Source: Anoplopoma fimbria
Taxonomy: Eukaryota; Chordata; Actinopteri; Perciformes; Anoplopomatidae
Length of the DNA: 64,000 bases
Direction: 5' to 3'
Assembly (NCBI RefSeq): GCF_027596085.1
Contig: NC_072472.1
Coordinates: 9,473,219-9,537,218 of the forward strand
The notes under the pieces were generated by a model. It worked only from the letters and a program-made list of their open reading frames with translations. It was not told the DNA's origin and did not search any database. Positions within the stretch are counted from its first letter, which is position 1. Every line of letters starts with the position of its first letter. The position numbers and the translations under genes are program-made. Of this stretch, positions 1 to 15,580 are shown piece after piece.

Positions 1-2742
1 AGAGACCACAAGAGACAACGGTTACTGATAATGTTGTAAGAGCAACTCATTAGCTCCAGAAAGCTAATATAGTGGCTCGCTTGATCATAGGAATACTAGT
101 TATACTAAAACACAAAACATCTGTAATAAAAAAGCGCCTATAGAGAAAGCTCCAACAAGGCATTTTAAGGAGAAGATACTGCCGGTCAGTATTTGCTTAC
201 GGCAGTGGCAGAACAATAATACAGTTTCAGTTGCTGTGAGTTCATGATACATTTTATTGCTGGTTTTCAAAAGTTATTTTAAGCTGTTATACTCTTTAAG
301 TTGTTCCAAAGAAATGTACACCCCCAAGATGGACCACATTAAGGCTTCCAGTCCAATTTCCTGAAAGCTATTGTCAAATGGTGATTTGGTAAATGTCTAG
401 TGAGAAAAAACTGAATTTAGTACAGGAGTATTTCTACTATACTTTTTTATGGTTGTTTAAAGACAAAAAGTCAAAAAAATAAAATTATAAATACTTGAAA
501 AAGTTTAATAAATGTTTGAATACATACAAATTTGGACATTCAAATAATATTTTTATTATTCAACAACAGTAATTCCACATTTTTAAAAGGCAAATACTGA
601 TAAATTAATTTTCTAACCTGATGGAACCTGTTCAGATGTTCTAACGGATTCATTTCAGTTTTCCTCAATTTAGTATTCAGAGTTAAGATCGAGAATGAAA
701 CTGCAAAATCAGAAATATTAACACGATTGATTATTTTCTGTTCGATTAAAAAATAAGCTCTGTTTAGTGCTTTAAGTGAGCTTTTACAACACCTTGTTAC
801 CTGAAACATGACCCACATTTACCCTGTAATCCAGAGGTTACACTGTGACAGCAAGGGGAACAATGCAATACTAAAGAAACAAAGAGCCCACGTTTGAGCC
901 TGAGATTGAAAAGAGACGACAACATTGTGTAATCCCTTTGGCTAGAGTTGCTGACAGGGGATAACCCTTTTTAAATGGCCCCTCTCTCCTGTCCTGTCCC
1001 ATCCCCGGCCTCGTGCCCCCCCCCAGCCCCTGCTTGTCTTTCACCATACACTGACTGGCTGGCTGACTGACTGAACTGTTAGTATGCCCATAAAGACACC
1101 TGCTCTCAGGAAACCACAAGCAGCAGCACCTGACCATCACAGAGGAACCCTCAAAATCCCTGATTCCTTTCTCCTCGCCGAACCACAAAAAAACAGGAAG
1201 AGACTCAAAGGAAAAAAAAGGTCAGTGGATCTCTGATGTGTTGGCTGATGGGAAGCGGCCTGGGGCTCGGGCCCGCGGTGTTGAAGATCCCAGAACTTGC
1301 TGTCATGAATGTGTGTGTTCTGTTGTCGGCCATGTTTTTGTGGAATGCATTGGTGATGTTGAGCTGTCTGGCTGGGGAAACTACTATGTTTTTCCAATGC
1401 TGGGGACTACACATTAACTTATGAATCACTGTTTTGTGATTATTTATAAAACTTTACTTATCAATCAATTTGTCTATCTAAAAAGCATGTGCTAAATAAC
1501 CCTTAAAGCATTTTAATTGTGGTATTTTTGATACGATGGCTTTCTATTATTAATCAGATTCAAATTCTGAAATAAATATCTGTATAAATCAAAGCCATCT
1601 CTAGCAAGGGATAGTATAATACAAATTAATACATTCATTACAAGACATATTAAAGCAATACTACAAAAGTCCCCCCAAAAAAGAAAAAGCAATTTGAATA
1701 ATTTTCAGGCCTTCCTGTCTACAACAAATTTAATAAATCACAGGCAAGAAACATGCAGCATTATATTAAAGAAAACAGAAAAATACTAATTAAATAATCT
1801 ATCTTGCCTTTTTTCCAGGCCTTAGAGACAAAGTTAGCTCAAACACATCAAAATTAAACAGCATTTCCAATTATTTGATTAATGCTTTTACACCAGAATA
1901 TTTCATTTTTTTATTTCATTTTTTTGTTATGTCATGGAACATCATCATTCTTATTGTAAATCATTGTTGTATGTTCAGGACAAAACAAATATGGGACTCT
2001 TTCTCACACAGCTCACACAGTTTTTTCTTCCTGAGTGTTTTTTAGATTCTGCCAACCTTGATACCTTGGCTTTTAGATAAGTGAGATGTAAAATAAATAA
2101 GCAACAGTACACTCTGTGTATGGTGATCTCATTTCTGAGAGGCAGAAGCATTTTGAAGGAAAATAGTTGCATCAATAAACTTTTCTTTGAAACACAAGTG
2201 ACATATATTATTATGTGTTCACCCAGTCAAAAACAATCTCAAGTAAGAATGGATTTGTGAGTAAACCAACAAAAATATATTTTAGATCTAAAACAGTTCT
2301 AGACTACCATGACACACTGACATTTTTCTACTGAATTTAAATCTCTCGGAAATAAAATGTGAAGATCATTTTAAGATTTTCCCTTTTGGAATAGTCTTTG
2401 TTGACAACAGAAATTAACAGAAAAAAAACAACACTCATTGAGTGATCTAAAAAGTATACACATCCTTCAAAATGTTTAGCAATGCATCATGTTTTACTAG
2501 CCCATCAGCCGTTTTGCATATGACAACTTTACAAAATATCAACAACTTAAAACTGCAAAATTTACCTCTGAAATAATCAAGTAAGCTATCTTGAAGTACC
2601 GGTACCTAAAAAGTGTAACATACTTCAAAATTGTAAATGTATTTTTGTTAACACCAAGCTTTATTAACTCTCCCGTAGGAGACATATAGTGAGACCAGAC
2701 CACCCATAGCTCATCCACTGCGGGACCAAGAACACATCCAAT
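1..2742. other. AT-rich flank upstream of endou, no recognised gene
   Basis: This stretch is mostly AT-rich with stops in all frames. The exception is a GC-richer patch at about 960-1400, where several frames stay open on both strands, but no recognisable protein family appears and no good splice-site pair bounds it. A short open frame on the minus strand at 540-818 has no recognisable domain. A non-coding first exon of endou could lie here: a pyrimidine-rich CTCTCCCGTAG ends just before 2673 and could be a splice acceptor in front of the start codon. This is inference only. Confidence 0.4.
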
Positions 2743-6357
<3,615 letters not shown>

Positions 6358-6462
6358 TAACTTGACTAGAAATCAATCTGAGACACAACTTCTCCAACAC
6401 ATGAGCTTGCATACAAAGTGTCACAGGTATTGTTGTTGTCTTTTTATTTGAGATGAAGATAC

Positions 6463-6468
6463 AATAAA
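6463..6468 (+). terminator. Poly(A) signal of endou
   Basis: A canonical AATAAA 106 nt downstream of the endou TAG, followed within about 30 nt by T-rich sequence (TTTGTTTTTATTG). It is the first such hexamer after the stop, so a short 3' UTR of about 130 nt is likely. Confidence 0.8.
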
Positions 6469-6550
6469 ACCTTATAAGACCAGATTGCATTTGTTTTTAT
6501 TGCACAGTGATGCCTATTCTGAGAGTGTCTTCAACAGTAAGTGAGACACA

Positions 6551-6868
6551 CATTATATATTATATCATATTATATTATACTATACTATACTATATTATTT
6601 TATATTATGTTATGTTATATTATATTATATTATGTTATGTTGTATTATATATTATATTATATCATATCATATCATATCATATCATATTATATTATATTAT
6701 ATTATTTTATATTATATTTCACTCTCCCTCACTCTCCATCTTTCTGTTTGTCTGTCTCTCTCTCTCAATCATATTATATTATATTATATTATATTATATT
6801 ATTTTATATTATATTTCACTCTCCCTCACTCTCCATCTCTCTGTTTGTCTGTCTCTCTCTCTCTCAAC
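6551..6868 (+). repeat. AT-rich minisatellite with an interleaved CT-rich duplicated block
   Basis: An irregular array of TATAT/ATATT-type pentamers (ATATC, ATACT, ATGTT variants). A block reading CACTCTCCCTCACTCTCCAT, followed by CTGTTTGTCTGTCTCTCTC, occurs twice, at about 6720 and about 6817, so the larger period is about 97 bp. Long Tyr/Ile-rich open frames here are an artefact of the repeat. Confidence 0.9.
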
Positions 6869-7422
6869 ATATGTCTATATTCAAGTGATACATTTATATA
6901 TAAATAAGCCCCACAATTAACAGCTGCAATATTAAAGTGATGAACACATTAATACGGCAATAATTATAATCCAGTAACATGATAAACACTATTCTAAAAT
7001 GGGCAATATTTCAAAGCGAGTACTTTTCTTTTTGATATTTCATATTGAGGTACTTTTACTTAAGTACATTTTTGAATTCAGGACTTTTACTTGAAACTTG
7101 AGCATTTCAGTGTTATTGAGTACTTCCTCCAGTACAGATGATGTGTGACTTTTATTTAGTATTAACATTTTCCTAGCATTTAAATTTTCCTAGCTAATTC
7201 CACCAGTAGTTTTTAATGCTATTGATAGTTCCACTTTGTTCCAAATGGAGGCGCTAGAGAGTTTGTTGTGGCCAATGACGTCAATCGATTGGCGAGAAAG
7301 ACCTTTATCAAGCTGGCAAGAATGAAAATAAAAACTGTTGTGGTTTCAAAATAAAAGCATCAGAGCTGTCAATATTTAAATAGAAATTGTAATATTTCTT
7401 CATGATACAAATCTACTGAAGG
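6869..7422. other. Spacer between the AT minisatellite and the LINE array
   Basis: AT-rich spacer with no gene seen. Its only distinctive element is a palindromic TGACGTCA flanked by inverted CCAAT boxes at 7272-7292, listed separately. Confidence 0.5.
7272..7292. promoter_or_regulatory. Candidate CRE flanked by inverted CCAAT boxes
   Basis: A perfect CREB/ATF palindrome TGACGTCA at 7276-7283 overlaps CCAAT (7272-7276) on the left and is followed by ATTGG (7288-7292), the reverse CCAAT box, on the right. The motif identities are established; function here is inferred. It sits 1.9 kb upstream of the ndfip1 start codon, and only 0.9 kb after the endou stop. It could belong to an old repeat rather than an active enhancer. 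Confidence 0.35.
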
Positions 7423-8066
7423 GCCCCTCGGCTTTGGAACGACCTGCCTGAGGAGATAAGGCTTGCAAAATCAGTAATCTCTTTTAAATCACTTCTTAAA
7501 ACACATTTTTACAGAATGGCTTTTATGTGATGTCGTCGTTTTAATGTTTTGTTTTATTTGGTTATACTATTTTATCTTATATTCGTTTACTATTTTATGT
7601 TTATCCATTTCACTGGATTTTATTTATTTTGTTAGTTTATTTAATTGTCACTTGTTATTTCATTTTGTTTCTTAGTTTAGTTTTATCCTAACGATCGTTC
7701 TTAATGTTTCAATCTATTGCATTGTTTTGCTGCCTTAAGATAATATAAGATAAGATAATCCTTTTTTAGTCCCGCAGTGGGGAAATTTACAGGATTACAG
7801 CAGCATAGAGGATAGTGCAAACAAGAGCCATAGTAAAAAAACAAGATCAAAAATAAGTCTTATAAATAAGCAAATGAGCAATAAAAAAAACAATAAAAAA
7901 ACAGTAAGGAATCCACAGTAACTGAAATATTATATATACAGACAGAAACTATTATAACTATTGTATTGCACAGTGTATTAGTATTGCCTTGTCTGTCGAA
8001 GCACTTTGTAATCCTTGTTTTTAAAAGGTGCTATATAAATAAAGTTATTACTAATATTATTATTAT
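7423..8066 (+). mobile_element. 3' end of an L2-like LINE, interrupted by a nested element
   Basis: Bases 7423-7530 encode the last 35 residues and stop of a LINE ORF2-like protein: APRLWNDLPEEIRLA followed by SFKSLLKTHFY. This matches the C-terminal motif of fish L2/CR1-type non-LTR elements. A T-rich 3' UTR follows, ending in the typical tail GCACTTTGTAATCC...GGTGCTATATAAATAAAGTTATTA. The 5' part, including endonuclease and reverse transcriptase, is missing, as expected of a 5'-truncated insertion. The tail is split by the insertion at 7737-7984. Confidence 0.8.
7737..7984 (-). mobile_element. Nested non-LTR tail or SINE-like element ending in (ATCTT)n
   Basis: A 248-bp insertion inside the L2-like tail. 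TGCCTT occurs on both sides (7731-7736 and 7985-7990) as a target-site duplication. The uninterrupted neighbouring copy reads straight through the junction (GCTGCC/TTTGTCTG). The left end is AAGATAAT...AAGATAAGATAATCC, so in the minus orientation the element ends in (ATCTT)n, typical of a retroposed 3' end. A second, longer-diverged copy of the same family lies at 9597-10046 in the opposite orientation. Confidence 0.75.
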
Positions 8067-8259
8067 TATTTCATTTCGTTTCTTAGTTTAGTTTTATCCT
8101 AACGATTGTTTTTAATGTTTCATCTATTGCACTGTTTTGCTGCCTTTGTCTGTCGAAGCACTTTGTAAACCTTGTTTTTAAAAGGTGCTACATAAATAAA
8201 GTTATTATTATTATTATTATTTCGTTTCTTAGTTTAGTTTTATCCTAACGATTGTTTTT

Positions 8260-8463
8260 AATAAATGAAAACAACAGCGGAGACCACAGTCTGTCATCAT
8301 GCTGACCAGCCCCCCATGTGGATATACTGTACATTTTTATTTTTATTTTATTTTAATTGTATAATATGTATTTATTATCTGTTTCTATGTAATTGAGCTG
8401 CTGCAACACCAAATTTCCCCCATGGGGATCAATAAATTAATATAATAATAATTAATGAGAATT
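8260..8463 (+). mobile_element. Second inserted retroelement tail (copy a)
   Basis: This insertion is present in the last two tail copies but absent from the copy at 8071-8220. It is bounded by AATAAAT on each side (8260-8266 and 8464-8470), a likely target-site duplication. Its 3' part reads GAGCTGCTGCAAC then CCCCATGGGGATCAATAAA, the end of a common fish retroelement family. The duplicate copy occupies about 8604-8809. A related copy in reverse orientation lies at 12626-12775. Confidence 0.65.
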
Positions 8464-8603
8464 AATAAATAGAATTCATCTATTGCACAGTTTTGCTGCC
8501 TTTGTCTGTCGAAGCACTTGTAAAAGGTGCTACATAAATAAATTATTATTATTATTATTATTATTTTGTTTCTTAGTTTAGTTTTATCCTAACGATTGTT
8601 TTT

Positions 8604-8809
8604 AATAAATGAAAACAACAGCGGAGACCACAGTCTGTCATCATGCTGACCAGCCCCCCCCATGTGGATATACTGTACATTTTTATTTTATTTTATTTTA
8701 ATTGTATAATATGTATTTATTATCTGTTTCTATGTAATTGAGCTGCTGCAACATCCAAATTTCCCCCATGGGGATCAATAAAGGAATATAATAATAATTA
8801 ATGAGAATT
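8604..8809 (+). mobile_element. Second inserted retroelement tail (copy b, by tandem duplication)
   Basis: Nearly identical to 8260-8463, including the CATCATGCTGACCAGCCCC block and the CCCATGGGGATCAATAAAGG end. It arose by the 344-bp tandem duplication and not by independent insertion, because both flanks are duplicated with it. Confidence 0.65.
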
Positions 8810-8888
8810 AATAAATAGAATTCATCTATTGCACTGTTTTGCTGCCTTTGTCTGTCGAAGCACTTGTAAAAGGTGCTACATAAATAAA

Positions 8889-8935
<47 letters not shown>

Positions 8936-8989
8936 GTAGGATAGCTCATTCTTCATAAAAAACATACAGTGTTTTTAGTGTCTTTATTT

Positions 8990-9480
8990 TGAAAAAGACA
9001 ACCGGAAGCCTTGTGGTTTCCTCTCACAACCCTCCAGCTTGACAGTGGTGTGCCCTGCTCAGTCGAGGAGGAAACAGGTCTTCATTGTCGCGGAGGACAT
9101 TGAGCTCACACTTCGTGCTGTTATATCATTTTTCCTCTGGTGTCCCGGCGGCTTTTCTCCCCTTTTTTTCCCCGGCTTGTTGTCGATTCACAGTCGGAAT
9201 GGCCGAGCCAAGCGGCAGATATCAGCAGGTACGGAAACACCGTCGGTCCCTACCAGACAACCGCGTTTTAAGGGTTTTTACGTCACATGTTACATGTTCA
9301 CGTTAGCTCTAAACTGTTTACGTTATGACGCGGACGCGCAGTGCCCACGTGTGTTGGTGGTCAACATTCTCACTGTGATGGTCGTCAATTAGGTCGTTTA
9401 TTGTTTTCTTTCTTCAGGTTCATGTCGTTATTCTCCATCGGGTGAAGATGGCCGTTTCCGTGTTAGATGTGGCACATGAC
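8990..9480 (+). promoter_or_regulatory. CpG-rich promoter region and first exon of ndfip1
   Basis: The base composition changes abruptly from AT-rich repeats to sequence rich in CpG. An ETS-type site CCGGAAGC lies at 9002-9009. Inside intron 1 there is a TACGTCA half-CRE near 9279 and an E-box CACGTG at 9346-9351. No TATA box is evident. This is the usual look of a housekeeping-type CpG promoter. The transcription start is not identifiable; it should lie between about 8990 and 9190. Confidence 0.65.
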
Positions 9481-12400
9481 CTAAGTGGGTGTGTTTGGTG
9501 GGCATCGAACCTAATGTTGCCATGTCAGACCTGTCCTTATGTCTTTTGCAGGACTTTTTTTTTTTAAATTGGTAGCTTACTGATTTAAAGATATCATTAC
9601 TGTGCAATAATAGTTATAATAGTTATTCTGTCTGTACAGTACCAGTCAAAAGTTTGGACACACCTTCTCATTCAACTACTTTGAAGAATCTAAAATATAA
9701 AACATATTCTGGTTTGTTGAGCATTTGTTTGTTTACCACATAATTCCATATGTGTTCCTTCATAGTTTGGATGTCTTCAATATTAATCTACAATGTAGGA
9801 AAAAATAAAAATAAAGAAAAAACATTGAATGAGAAGGTGTGTCCAAACTTTTGACTGGTACTGTATATATAATATTTCAGTTATTCTGGATTATTTACTG
9901 TTTTTATTGCTTATTTGCTTATTTATAATACTTAGTTTTGATCTTGTTTCTTTTTTTTTTTTAAACAATGTCTCTTGTTTGCACTATAACCTATGCTGCT
10001 GCAATCCTGTAAATGTATTATTATCTTATCTTATCTTATCTTATCATATGTCCAGAGTGACAGTTAACATTACTTGAGTAGAGATTTGTTTGTTGAGTTT
10101 TTATTCAGTTGTTATTTTTCAAGAGGAATTTCCTTGAAATTATTGAAAACCCATTTAAATATTCCCTCATCGTTCATTTGTATTAGTAGACAAGTTTAAT
10201 ATTTCTGCATGTTCAGCTGATGGTGAAAAAAAATTGGGAAATGCACTTGTTGCCCGTCTACCAATTTTCCCTGTAATGTAATCTTACAAATTTATGATGG
10301 GTTTACAGTTTATTTTTAATAGGAAATGATAAGAAACTAAAGGGCCTGTGAAAGAAAGTCTCACCCACATCAAAACCAAGCCTGTAATAATAATAATAAT
10401 AAAATAATAATAATAATTTAATTTTTTAATTTTATATAGCGCTTTTCATAGATACAAACAAAACAAAAAAAGGGCAAACAAAACAAACAAACAGAACATT
10501 AAAATGTTCTGTAACATTTACCTCTAAAAACTAGGGCTGCCCCCTAAAAATTCTTACACATCTCTGGTAAATATAATATTTAAAATGGTGTTTTTGGTAA
10601 TTCTTTGTGGATAAATTACATTTTTACAACTAAATTGAATCAACTAATCGATCCTCACACTCTCTTGTGTCTTACTCTTAACAAGAGAAAGAAATAGGGA
10701 GAAATGAGCAACATCTTATCGCTCATTTCCTCTTATTAATGTTCTATGTGCTTGCAAACCTTTTTTTAATGTGGACCTGGTTTCCATTCTTCTCCTCTGA
10801 TCATTTTATTGATATTTAAGTTTAATAGTTCTTTAAATAGGCCAGGGTGTTAAAATAATAATGTATCACTACATAAGCGGTGAGAAGCTTCTTTTAACTA
10901 AAAACATCTGTTTCAAACTGATGGCGGACAATGCTATCACACATGTTTAGTATTCAATTGCCAAATTTGTAAATCAGACCATATCTAGTTCCTCCACACG
11001 GCTCACAACACGGCGACAGCTGAGGCTAAGGCTAATGACGCTTACAGCGCTAACTGTGCAAACAACAGCAACAGTGGCGGAGCTAACAGTGTTTGCCTGC
11101 TCCGGCATCAATGTGAGCGTTTAAATAAACCAGGATGTTGTTTTTCCTGCTCCCACAGCTGCCCAATGAGGAGGACCCAGAGGAGAGTCAAGAGGTGGCA
11201 GCTGACGCTCCTCCCCCGTACAGCAGCATCACAGTGGGCAATGCTGGTAAGGCCATGGCTCATCCAGATGTTTCCCTGGTGCTGATGTTGAACCCATAGA
11301 GATGCCGTATTCGTGTTGGTCTGCACAGTGAGGGGGAAACACGGCCCTTTAAGAGATCTTGAGCCAGTGAATAACAAATAACTGTGGATTATTTGAGAAA
11401 GGGCGTTAGGGCATTGTATAGGGTATTAATATTAATATCTTTATAACTGCAGTATACCGCCTCAAAAGGATAAATAAACTGATAGGTAAACACAACACAC
11501 AGGTCAGATATCAATCATTTCTTCAGAGATCAAGATTTTTTTGTCCCAGATCTCGTATGTCCTTTAATATTGGGTTTCTGTTGATCCCATACTTATATTC
11601 ACATAAATGTTGACTAAATATCTATCTGTGACATTAAAATTGCAGTTGTAGCCTTCTTAAATTTGCACATTTTATTTTTCACAAGCTTTCTTTATCCAAA
11701 CACTGAAAGTCTTGATTCAAAGGTATACAGTTGAAAGACTTAAATTATTGATACGATATGAGTAAAAGTTTAATTCGTAGAACGTCGAAATTGAACATTC
11801 AGTAGGCCTCTTAGTGGAACATGATAGTAGACTCGTACATGTTTAACTCATGTAGAACAGCATGGTGTTTCATTAACCATGCCGCCCCACTTATTTTACC
11901 ACTATAGGGTCAGTCAAACATTTGCTCTGTGAGAAAAAAAAATCTCAAACAGAAAGAAATTTGTCTTGTTTGCACAAGCAGCACCTTTTATTGTAATTCA
12001 GTTGGGATTCGTTGGAAATTCTAGTTCAGAGATCACCTCCCAGCGTTGAGCCTGTTTCCACTTTCCAATCCGCTTGATATGACTGATGACAGTCAATGCG
12101 TGATGCAGTTACTTGTCGGCTGTCGGACAACACAAAATACTTTGTATTAGTAAAACTTCTGCCTCTGTTTGTGAAACTGTGCTGTTTCTTCCTCAGCCTA
12201 CTTTGACTACAAGGAAGACGGGGGTTTCCCAAAGCCTCCATCATACAGCGTAGCGACCACGCTGCCTTCCTATGACGAAGCAGAAAGAACCAAGACTGAG
12301 ACTACTGTTCCCCTGGTAACCGGGAGAGTGAGTATCTCACTTTTTATTTTTATTTTTTGCATTTTTGCCTGTGGTGACATTCTCTATGTACACTGACACA

Positions 12401-14837
12401 CACTGTACCCTCTTGTGCCCAAACACTTCATTTGTCATCTGCAAGGCAGGAAGTGTGTAGCGCCCTGCAATGGAAAGCTTTTGTTCTCGTTCGGTCTTCA
12501 GCACTCTGTCTGTCTGTACGCGAACTTATCTGATTGTGTCTATTTGTCTTTCCGACATGAACATTTGTGACTAGTTTGAACAGTAGGGTACTCATAAATA
12601 CAAAGAAAAACATTTTTTATCACTCAGATTTAAGATTAAGATTTAGATATTCCTTTATTGATCGCCATGGGGGAAATTCGGGTGTTGCAGCAGCTCAAGT
12701 ACAGAGAAACAGATTAAGATAATAAATAAAACATATACAATAATAAAAAAACAACAGTATATCTACATGATATTTAATGCCATTTAGTTATATTGTTTCA
12801 CACAATAACCACAGTTTATGTCTCACAAGGGCTCCCAGGTGCTCTCCCTTTTCTTGTTGTCGTTAATGGTTCAATCTCCCAGGCTCCTGAACTACCCACT
12901 GTGCACTTTGTGCCCACGTTTGTTTTTCTGAGTAAACTCTGAGTAAATATTGGTGTGGCATTTGAAACGTTAAGGAAGCTTCTGTACTGATGCAGGGACG
13001 GCATTACATGTTCTGACAAGTCTCGAACCTGTATTGTAGCAAATTTAGCCACAAAGGCAAATGTTTCCAGTGGTATTCAAAATTCTCATGATTGTGCAGC
13101 CCTGATATTTATCTATGTGTTGGGTACCTTACAAGAGGGTTAGTTTGAAATAAGTAGTGAAATCTTCATTTTCAATTTGCTTTTAAGCTGCTAGTTGTTT
13201 TGATGTTGTAGTTGTTTTTAATGCTTGCAACCACATCTTACTAAAAAAAAAAACGAAGCCAAAAACCTTTCATTACTGATGCGTCGTTGAAATGAAGCTA
13301 TAATTGTTTTGATATTATAGTCTATTTGATATCCGGCGCATTAAAAGTTTCAAAATCTAGGGACTGTCCATGTGGTTTTATAAAGACAAATCATTGGTTT
13401 ACGGGAACCTTTTCTTTTCCAGTTATTGTGTAGCTGTCTTCTTCATTCACAAAGGGCAAAGTACGCCTCCTGGTCCACATGATGCCATTAGCTGGAGGGA
13501 CTGTTTGCAAAAGAACACCAGTAATCTAACCTCCCATGAGCAGGCTTTACTAAGAAAGTCTCCGAGTCTCTCCGTCTTATCATCAGAAACTACACGACGG
13601 GCCTTTTTAGAAATGACTTTCTGTTTAAAAAAACGTCAAGTAGGAAAAGAAAAAAAAAGACATTTCACACAGCTCATGTCTGACCTCTACTGGTCACTGT
13701 GATGCTTTGCAACTTGACTGCATGTGGGGCCATCCTGTTTGATTTGCTGGTGTTGTGTTTCTCTGCCAAACACCGCCTTGCGATCAGCAGCAGCAGCAGC
13801 AGCCTCAGCACAGGGAACGCCTGGAGACTTTTGACGATGTAATTCGCAGTACGCTGGAGGTAACTGGGAGGAGTGGGAGGAGAGTGTATGGTGAGAGGAA
13901 GAGTATTCGTTGTGTGAGAACGCAGATGTACCTTCAGTGTTGATGTGTTCAGTTCCTCACCCTTTCTCGTACGTTTGTGTATTTGGAGTGCTCGCGAGTG
14001 TTTGGTTGATAGGAATGCAACATCTACCGGTTCTCCTGATGTCCTACATTTAATTGAACTGTCTCCAGACCCTTTTAGCTAATGTGACACTGATGGTTAT
14101 TAAACTGGCTTGCTGTGTTGTGGTGGTTCCATTGGTCTGTTGGTTGTTTGTGTTGTATTTACTCTGTTTTCCTACAAAGCTTGGTTTCCACTCAGGTGCT
14201 TGCCCGTGCTTAATCACAATTCACTCTGATCTCAGTCGTCACTACTTTGTACTTGTAGAGTTTTGAATACAGCATTGTGAATTGGTTAAACTAAAACACA
14301 CTTTTTTCAAAATGATTGATTGGTAGACTGGAAATAGTTTCAAAAAAGGAGAGTAAAGTCCTTGGAAGTAAAAACTCACTCTCTTGTCTTTTTGCTCTCC
14401 TGTTGCTTATTCCATCACAGGATGAAGACTTTGTGACCAGAGACGACTTTGAAGACGCTGATCAGCTGAGGATAGGAAATGACGGCATCTTCATGCTGAC
14501 TTTTTTCAGTTAGTAACTCAAACCTACTCGTCTTTCTCTGCACCCATCATCTTTAATCATCAGCTCTCCTCTTCCTAGATTTCGGGAGAAGTTACATATT
14601 CTCTTTTTTTAAATGCAAATGAGTGAAATTCCCGTTATTTCAATTTTTTTAGTTTCTGCAGACATGACTAACTCTTTTTTTTCTCCCTCCATCCTCTGTC
14701 CAGTGGCCTTCCTGTTCAACTGGATCGGTTTCTTCCTGTCTTTCTGTCTGACCACCTCAGCAGCCGGCCGCTACGGGGCCATCTCAGGCTTCGGCCTCTC
14801 CCTAATCAAATGGATCCTCATAGTCAGGGTACGACAA

Positions 14838-14916
<79 letters not shown>

Positions 14917-15580
14917 CTGCACGCATAGAATGTGGTTTTATGTACGCACAAACAACCCAAAACACCACTCTGGTATTTTAATGTGTGTGCTGTAGTGGTT
15001 GACTTATTAAAGTTCTGTCTGTTGCGTTTCTAGTTCTCCACATACTTCCCCGGTTACTTTGATGGACAGTACTGGCTGTGGTGGGTGTTCCTGGTTTTGG
15101 GTAAGTAGCCAACCTCTTTAATTTAAATGATTCAAATAGGAAATTGAATGTTTTTGCCCTGCTTGTGAGACAGTTGTGCTAAGCGGAGCTCCACTGCAGC
15201 AGTGTTGAGGTCATATATGTTACAGAATAGTTACAGCTGGATAGTTAGCTCTAATTATGTTATATTGACTATAGAGTTGCAAAGTTGGAGGAGAATACGT
15301 TTTTCCCCACAGTAAATTCACATTTTGTCATTATAATCAATATTTGGATATAAACAATAGATTAAATGACTAGGCAGAGGTAAATGGTCACTATTGTAGT
15401 GAATTATAACCCCCCCCTTATGGCACTTCCAGATGTGTCTCACTTTCCCCTTTTTTTTTTTTTTTTTGCTCTCCAGGCTTTTTGCTCTTCCTTCGAGGAT
15501 TCATCAACTATGCCAGAATCCGCAAGCTGGCTGACACATTCTCCAACCTGCCCCGCACCCGGGTCCTCTTCATCTACTGA
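9199..15580 (+). CDS. ndfip1: NEDD4 family-interacting protein 1, 7 coding exons, 210 aa
   Basis: Ndfip1 is a small membrane adaptor that binds WW domains of Nedd4-family E3 ubiquitin ligases, relieves their autoinhibition and brings substrates to them on Golgi and endosomal membranes (family knowledge). Coding exons are 9199-9228, 11159-11246, 12197-12327, 14421-14508, 14704-14828, 15034-15100 and 15477-15580. All are GT-AG and in frame, giving 210 residues. The PY motifs are PPPY (28-31), PPSY (53-56) and LPSY (62-65). Three hydrophobic segments follow at about 108-128, 138-153 and 168-188. From DEDFV (84) to the final LPRTRVLFIY the sequence is almost identical to the mammalian protein as I remember it, which separates it clearly from ndfip2. 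The start ATG has G at -3 and +4. Intron 1 (1.9 kb) carries transposons. Intron 3 holds a possible extra exon (13788-13859). Intron 5 begins with a CA tract. Teleosts may have a paralogue (ndfip1l), so which copy this is remains inference. Confidence 0.96.
9597..10046 (+). mobile_element. Retroposon tail ending in (ATCTT)n, split by a Tc1-like MITE
   Basis: Outside the MITE (9637-9863), this matches the reverse complement of 7737-7984 along its length: TGTGCAATA.TAGTTATAATAG, CTTATTTGCTTATTTATAA, CTTGTTTGCACTAT, ATGCTGCTGCAATCCTGTAAAT, then (ATCTT)n at 10021-10044. It is therefore a second copy of the same family in the + orientation, in ndfip1 intron 1. The two copies differ by scattered substitutions, so they are old. 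Confidence 0.75.
9637..9863. mobile_element. Tc1/mariner-like MITE with perfect 39-bp terminal inverted repeats
   Basis: The element is 227 bp. The left end (9637-9675, starting CAGTACCAGTC) is the exact reverse complement of the right end (9825-9863). It is flanked by TA on both sides (9635-9636, 9864-9865), the Tc1/mariner target duplication. There is no transposase frame, so it is non-autonomous. I recognise the TIR (AAAAGTTTGGACACACC) as a common fish element; the Repbase name was not checked. Confidence 0.9.
10387..10500 (+). repeat. (AAT)n with an adjoining dispersed-repeat fragment
   Basis: AAT repeats (10387-10420) run into TTTTATATAGCGCTTTTCATA and then an A-rich segment with AAAC repeats. 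The TATATAGCGCTTTTCA block is a recurring end of dispersed fish repeats. No further structure can be assigned. Confidence 0.45.
12626..12775 (-). mobile_element. Retroelement tail of the CCATGGGGATCAATAAA family
   Basis: On the minus strand this reads GATATACTGTTG, then TTGAGCTGCTGCAACACC, then CCCCATGGCGATCAATAAAGG, the same order of landmarks as the insertions at 8260-8463 and 8604-8809. It lies in ndfip1 intron 3 in antisense orientation, and ends in an (AATCTT)-like tail (12626-12645). Confidence 0.7.
13788..13859 (+). other. Candidate 72-nt in-frame cassette exon of ndfip1
   Basis: Between exons 3 and 4, both of which meet at a phase-0 boundary, lies a block with AG before it (13786-13787) and GT after it (13860-13861, GAG/GTAACT). 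It is 72 nt long with no stop and would add 24 residues: five Gln, then PQHRERLETFDDVIRSTLE. A T-rich tract (TGTTGTGTTTCTCTG) lies upstream. Length, phase and both splice dinucleotides fit a cassette exon. The acceptor is imperfect, because TTGCGATCAG is purine-rich close to the AG. I do not recall this segment in known Ndfip1 proteins, so it may be a chance frame or a lineage-specific alternative exon. Confidence 0.35.
14839..14912 (+). repeat. (CA)n microsatellite at the start of ndfip1 intron 5
   Basis: About 36 CA units starting ten bases after the exon 5 donor (GT at 14829-14830). The intron is only 205 bp, so the repeat takes up over a third of it. Confidence 0.98.

Larger units (their letters stand above)
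8067..8935 (+). repeat. Tandemly duplicated L2-like tail array with (ATT)n microsatellites
   Basis: Three further copies of the same LINE tail follow the first, starting near 8071, 8221 and 8565. Each has the landmarks TTTCTTAGTTTAGTTTTATCC, CTATTGCAC.GTTTTGCTGCC, TGTCTGTCGAAGCACTT and TACATAAATAAA and each ends in ATT repeats; the last ATT run is about 50 bp (8886-8935). The copies starting near 8221 and 8565 are a 344-bp tandem duplication and share the same internal insertion. No coding capacity remains. Confidence 0.85.
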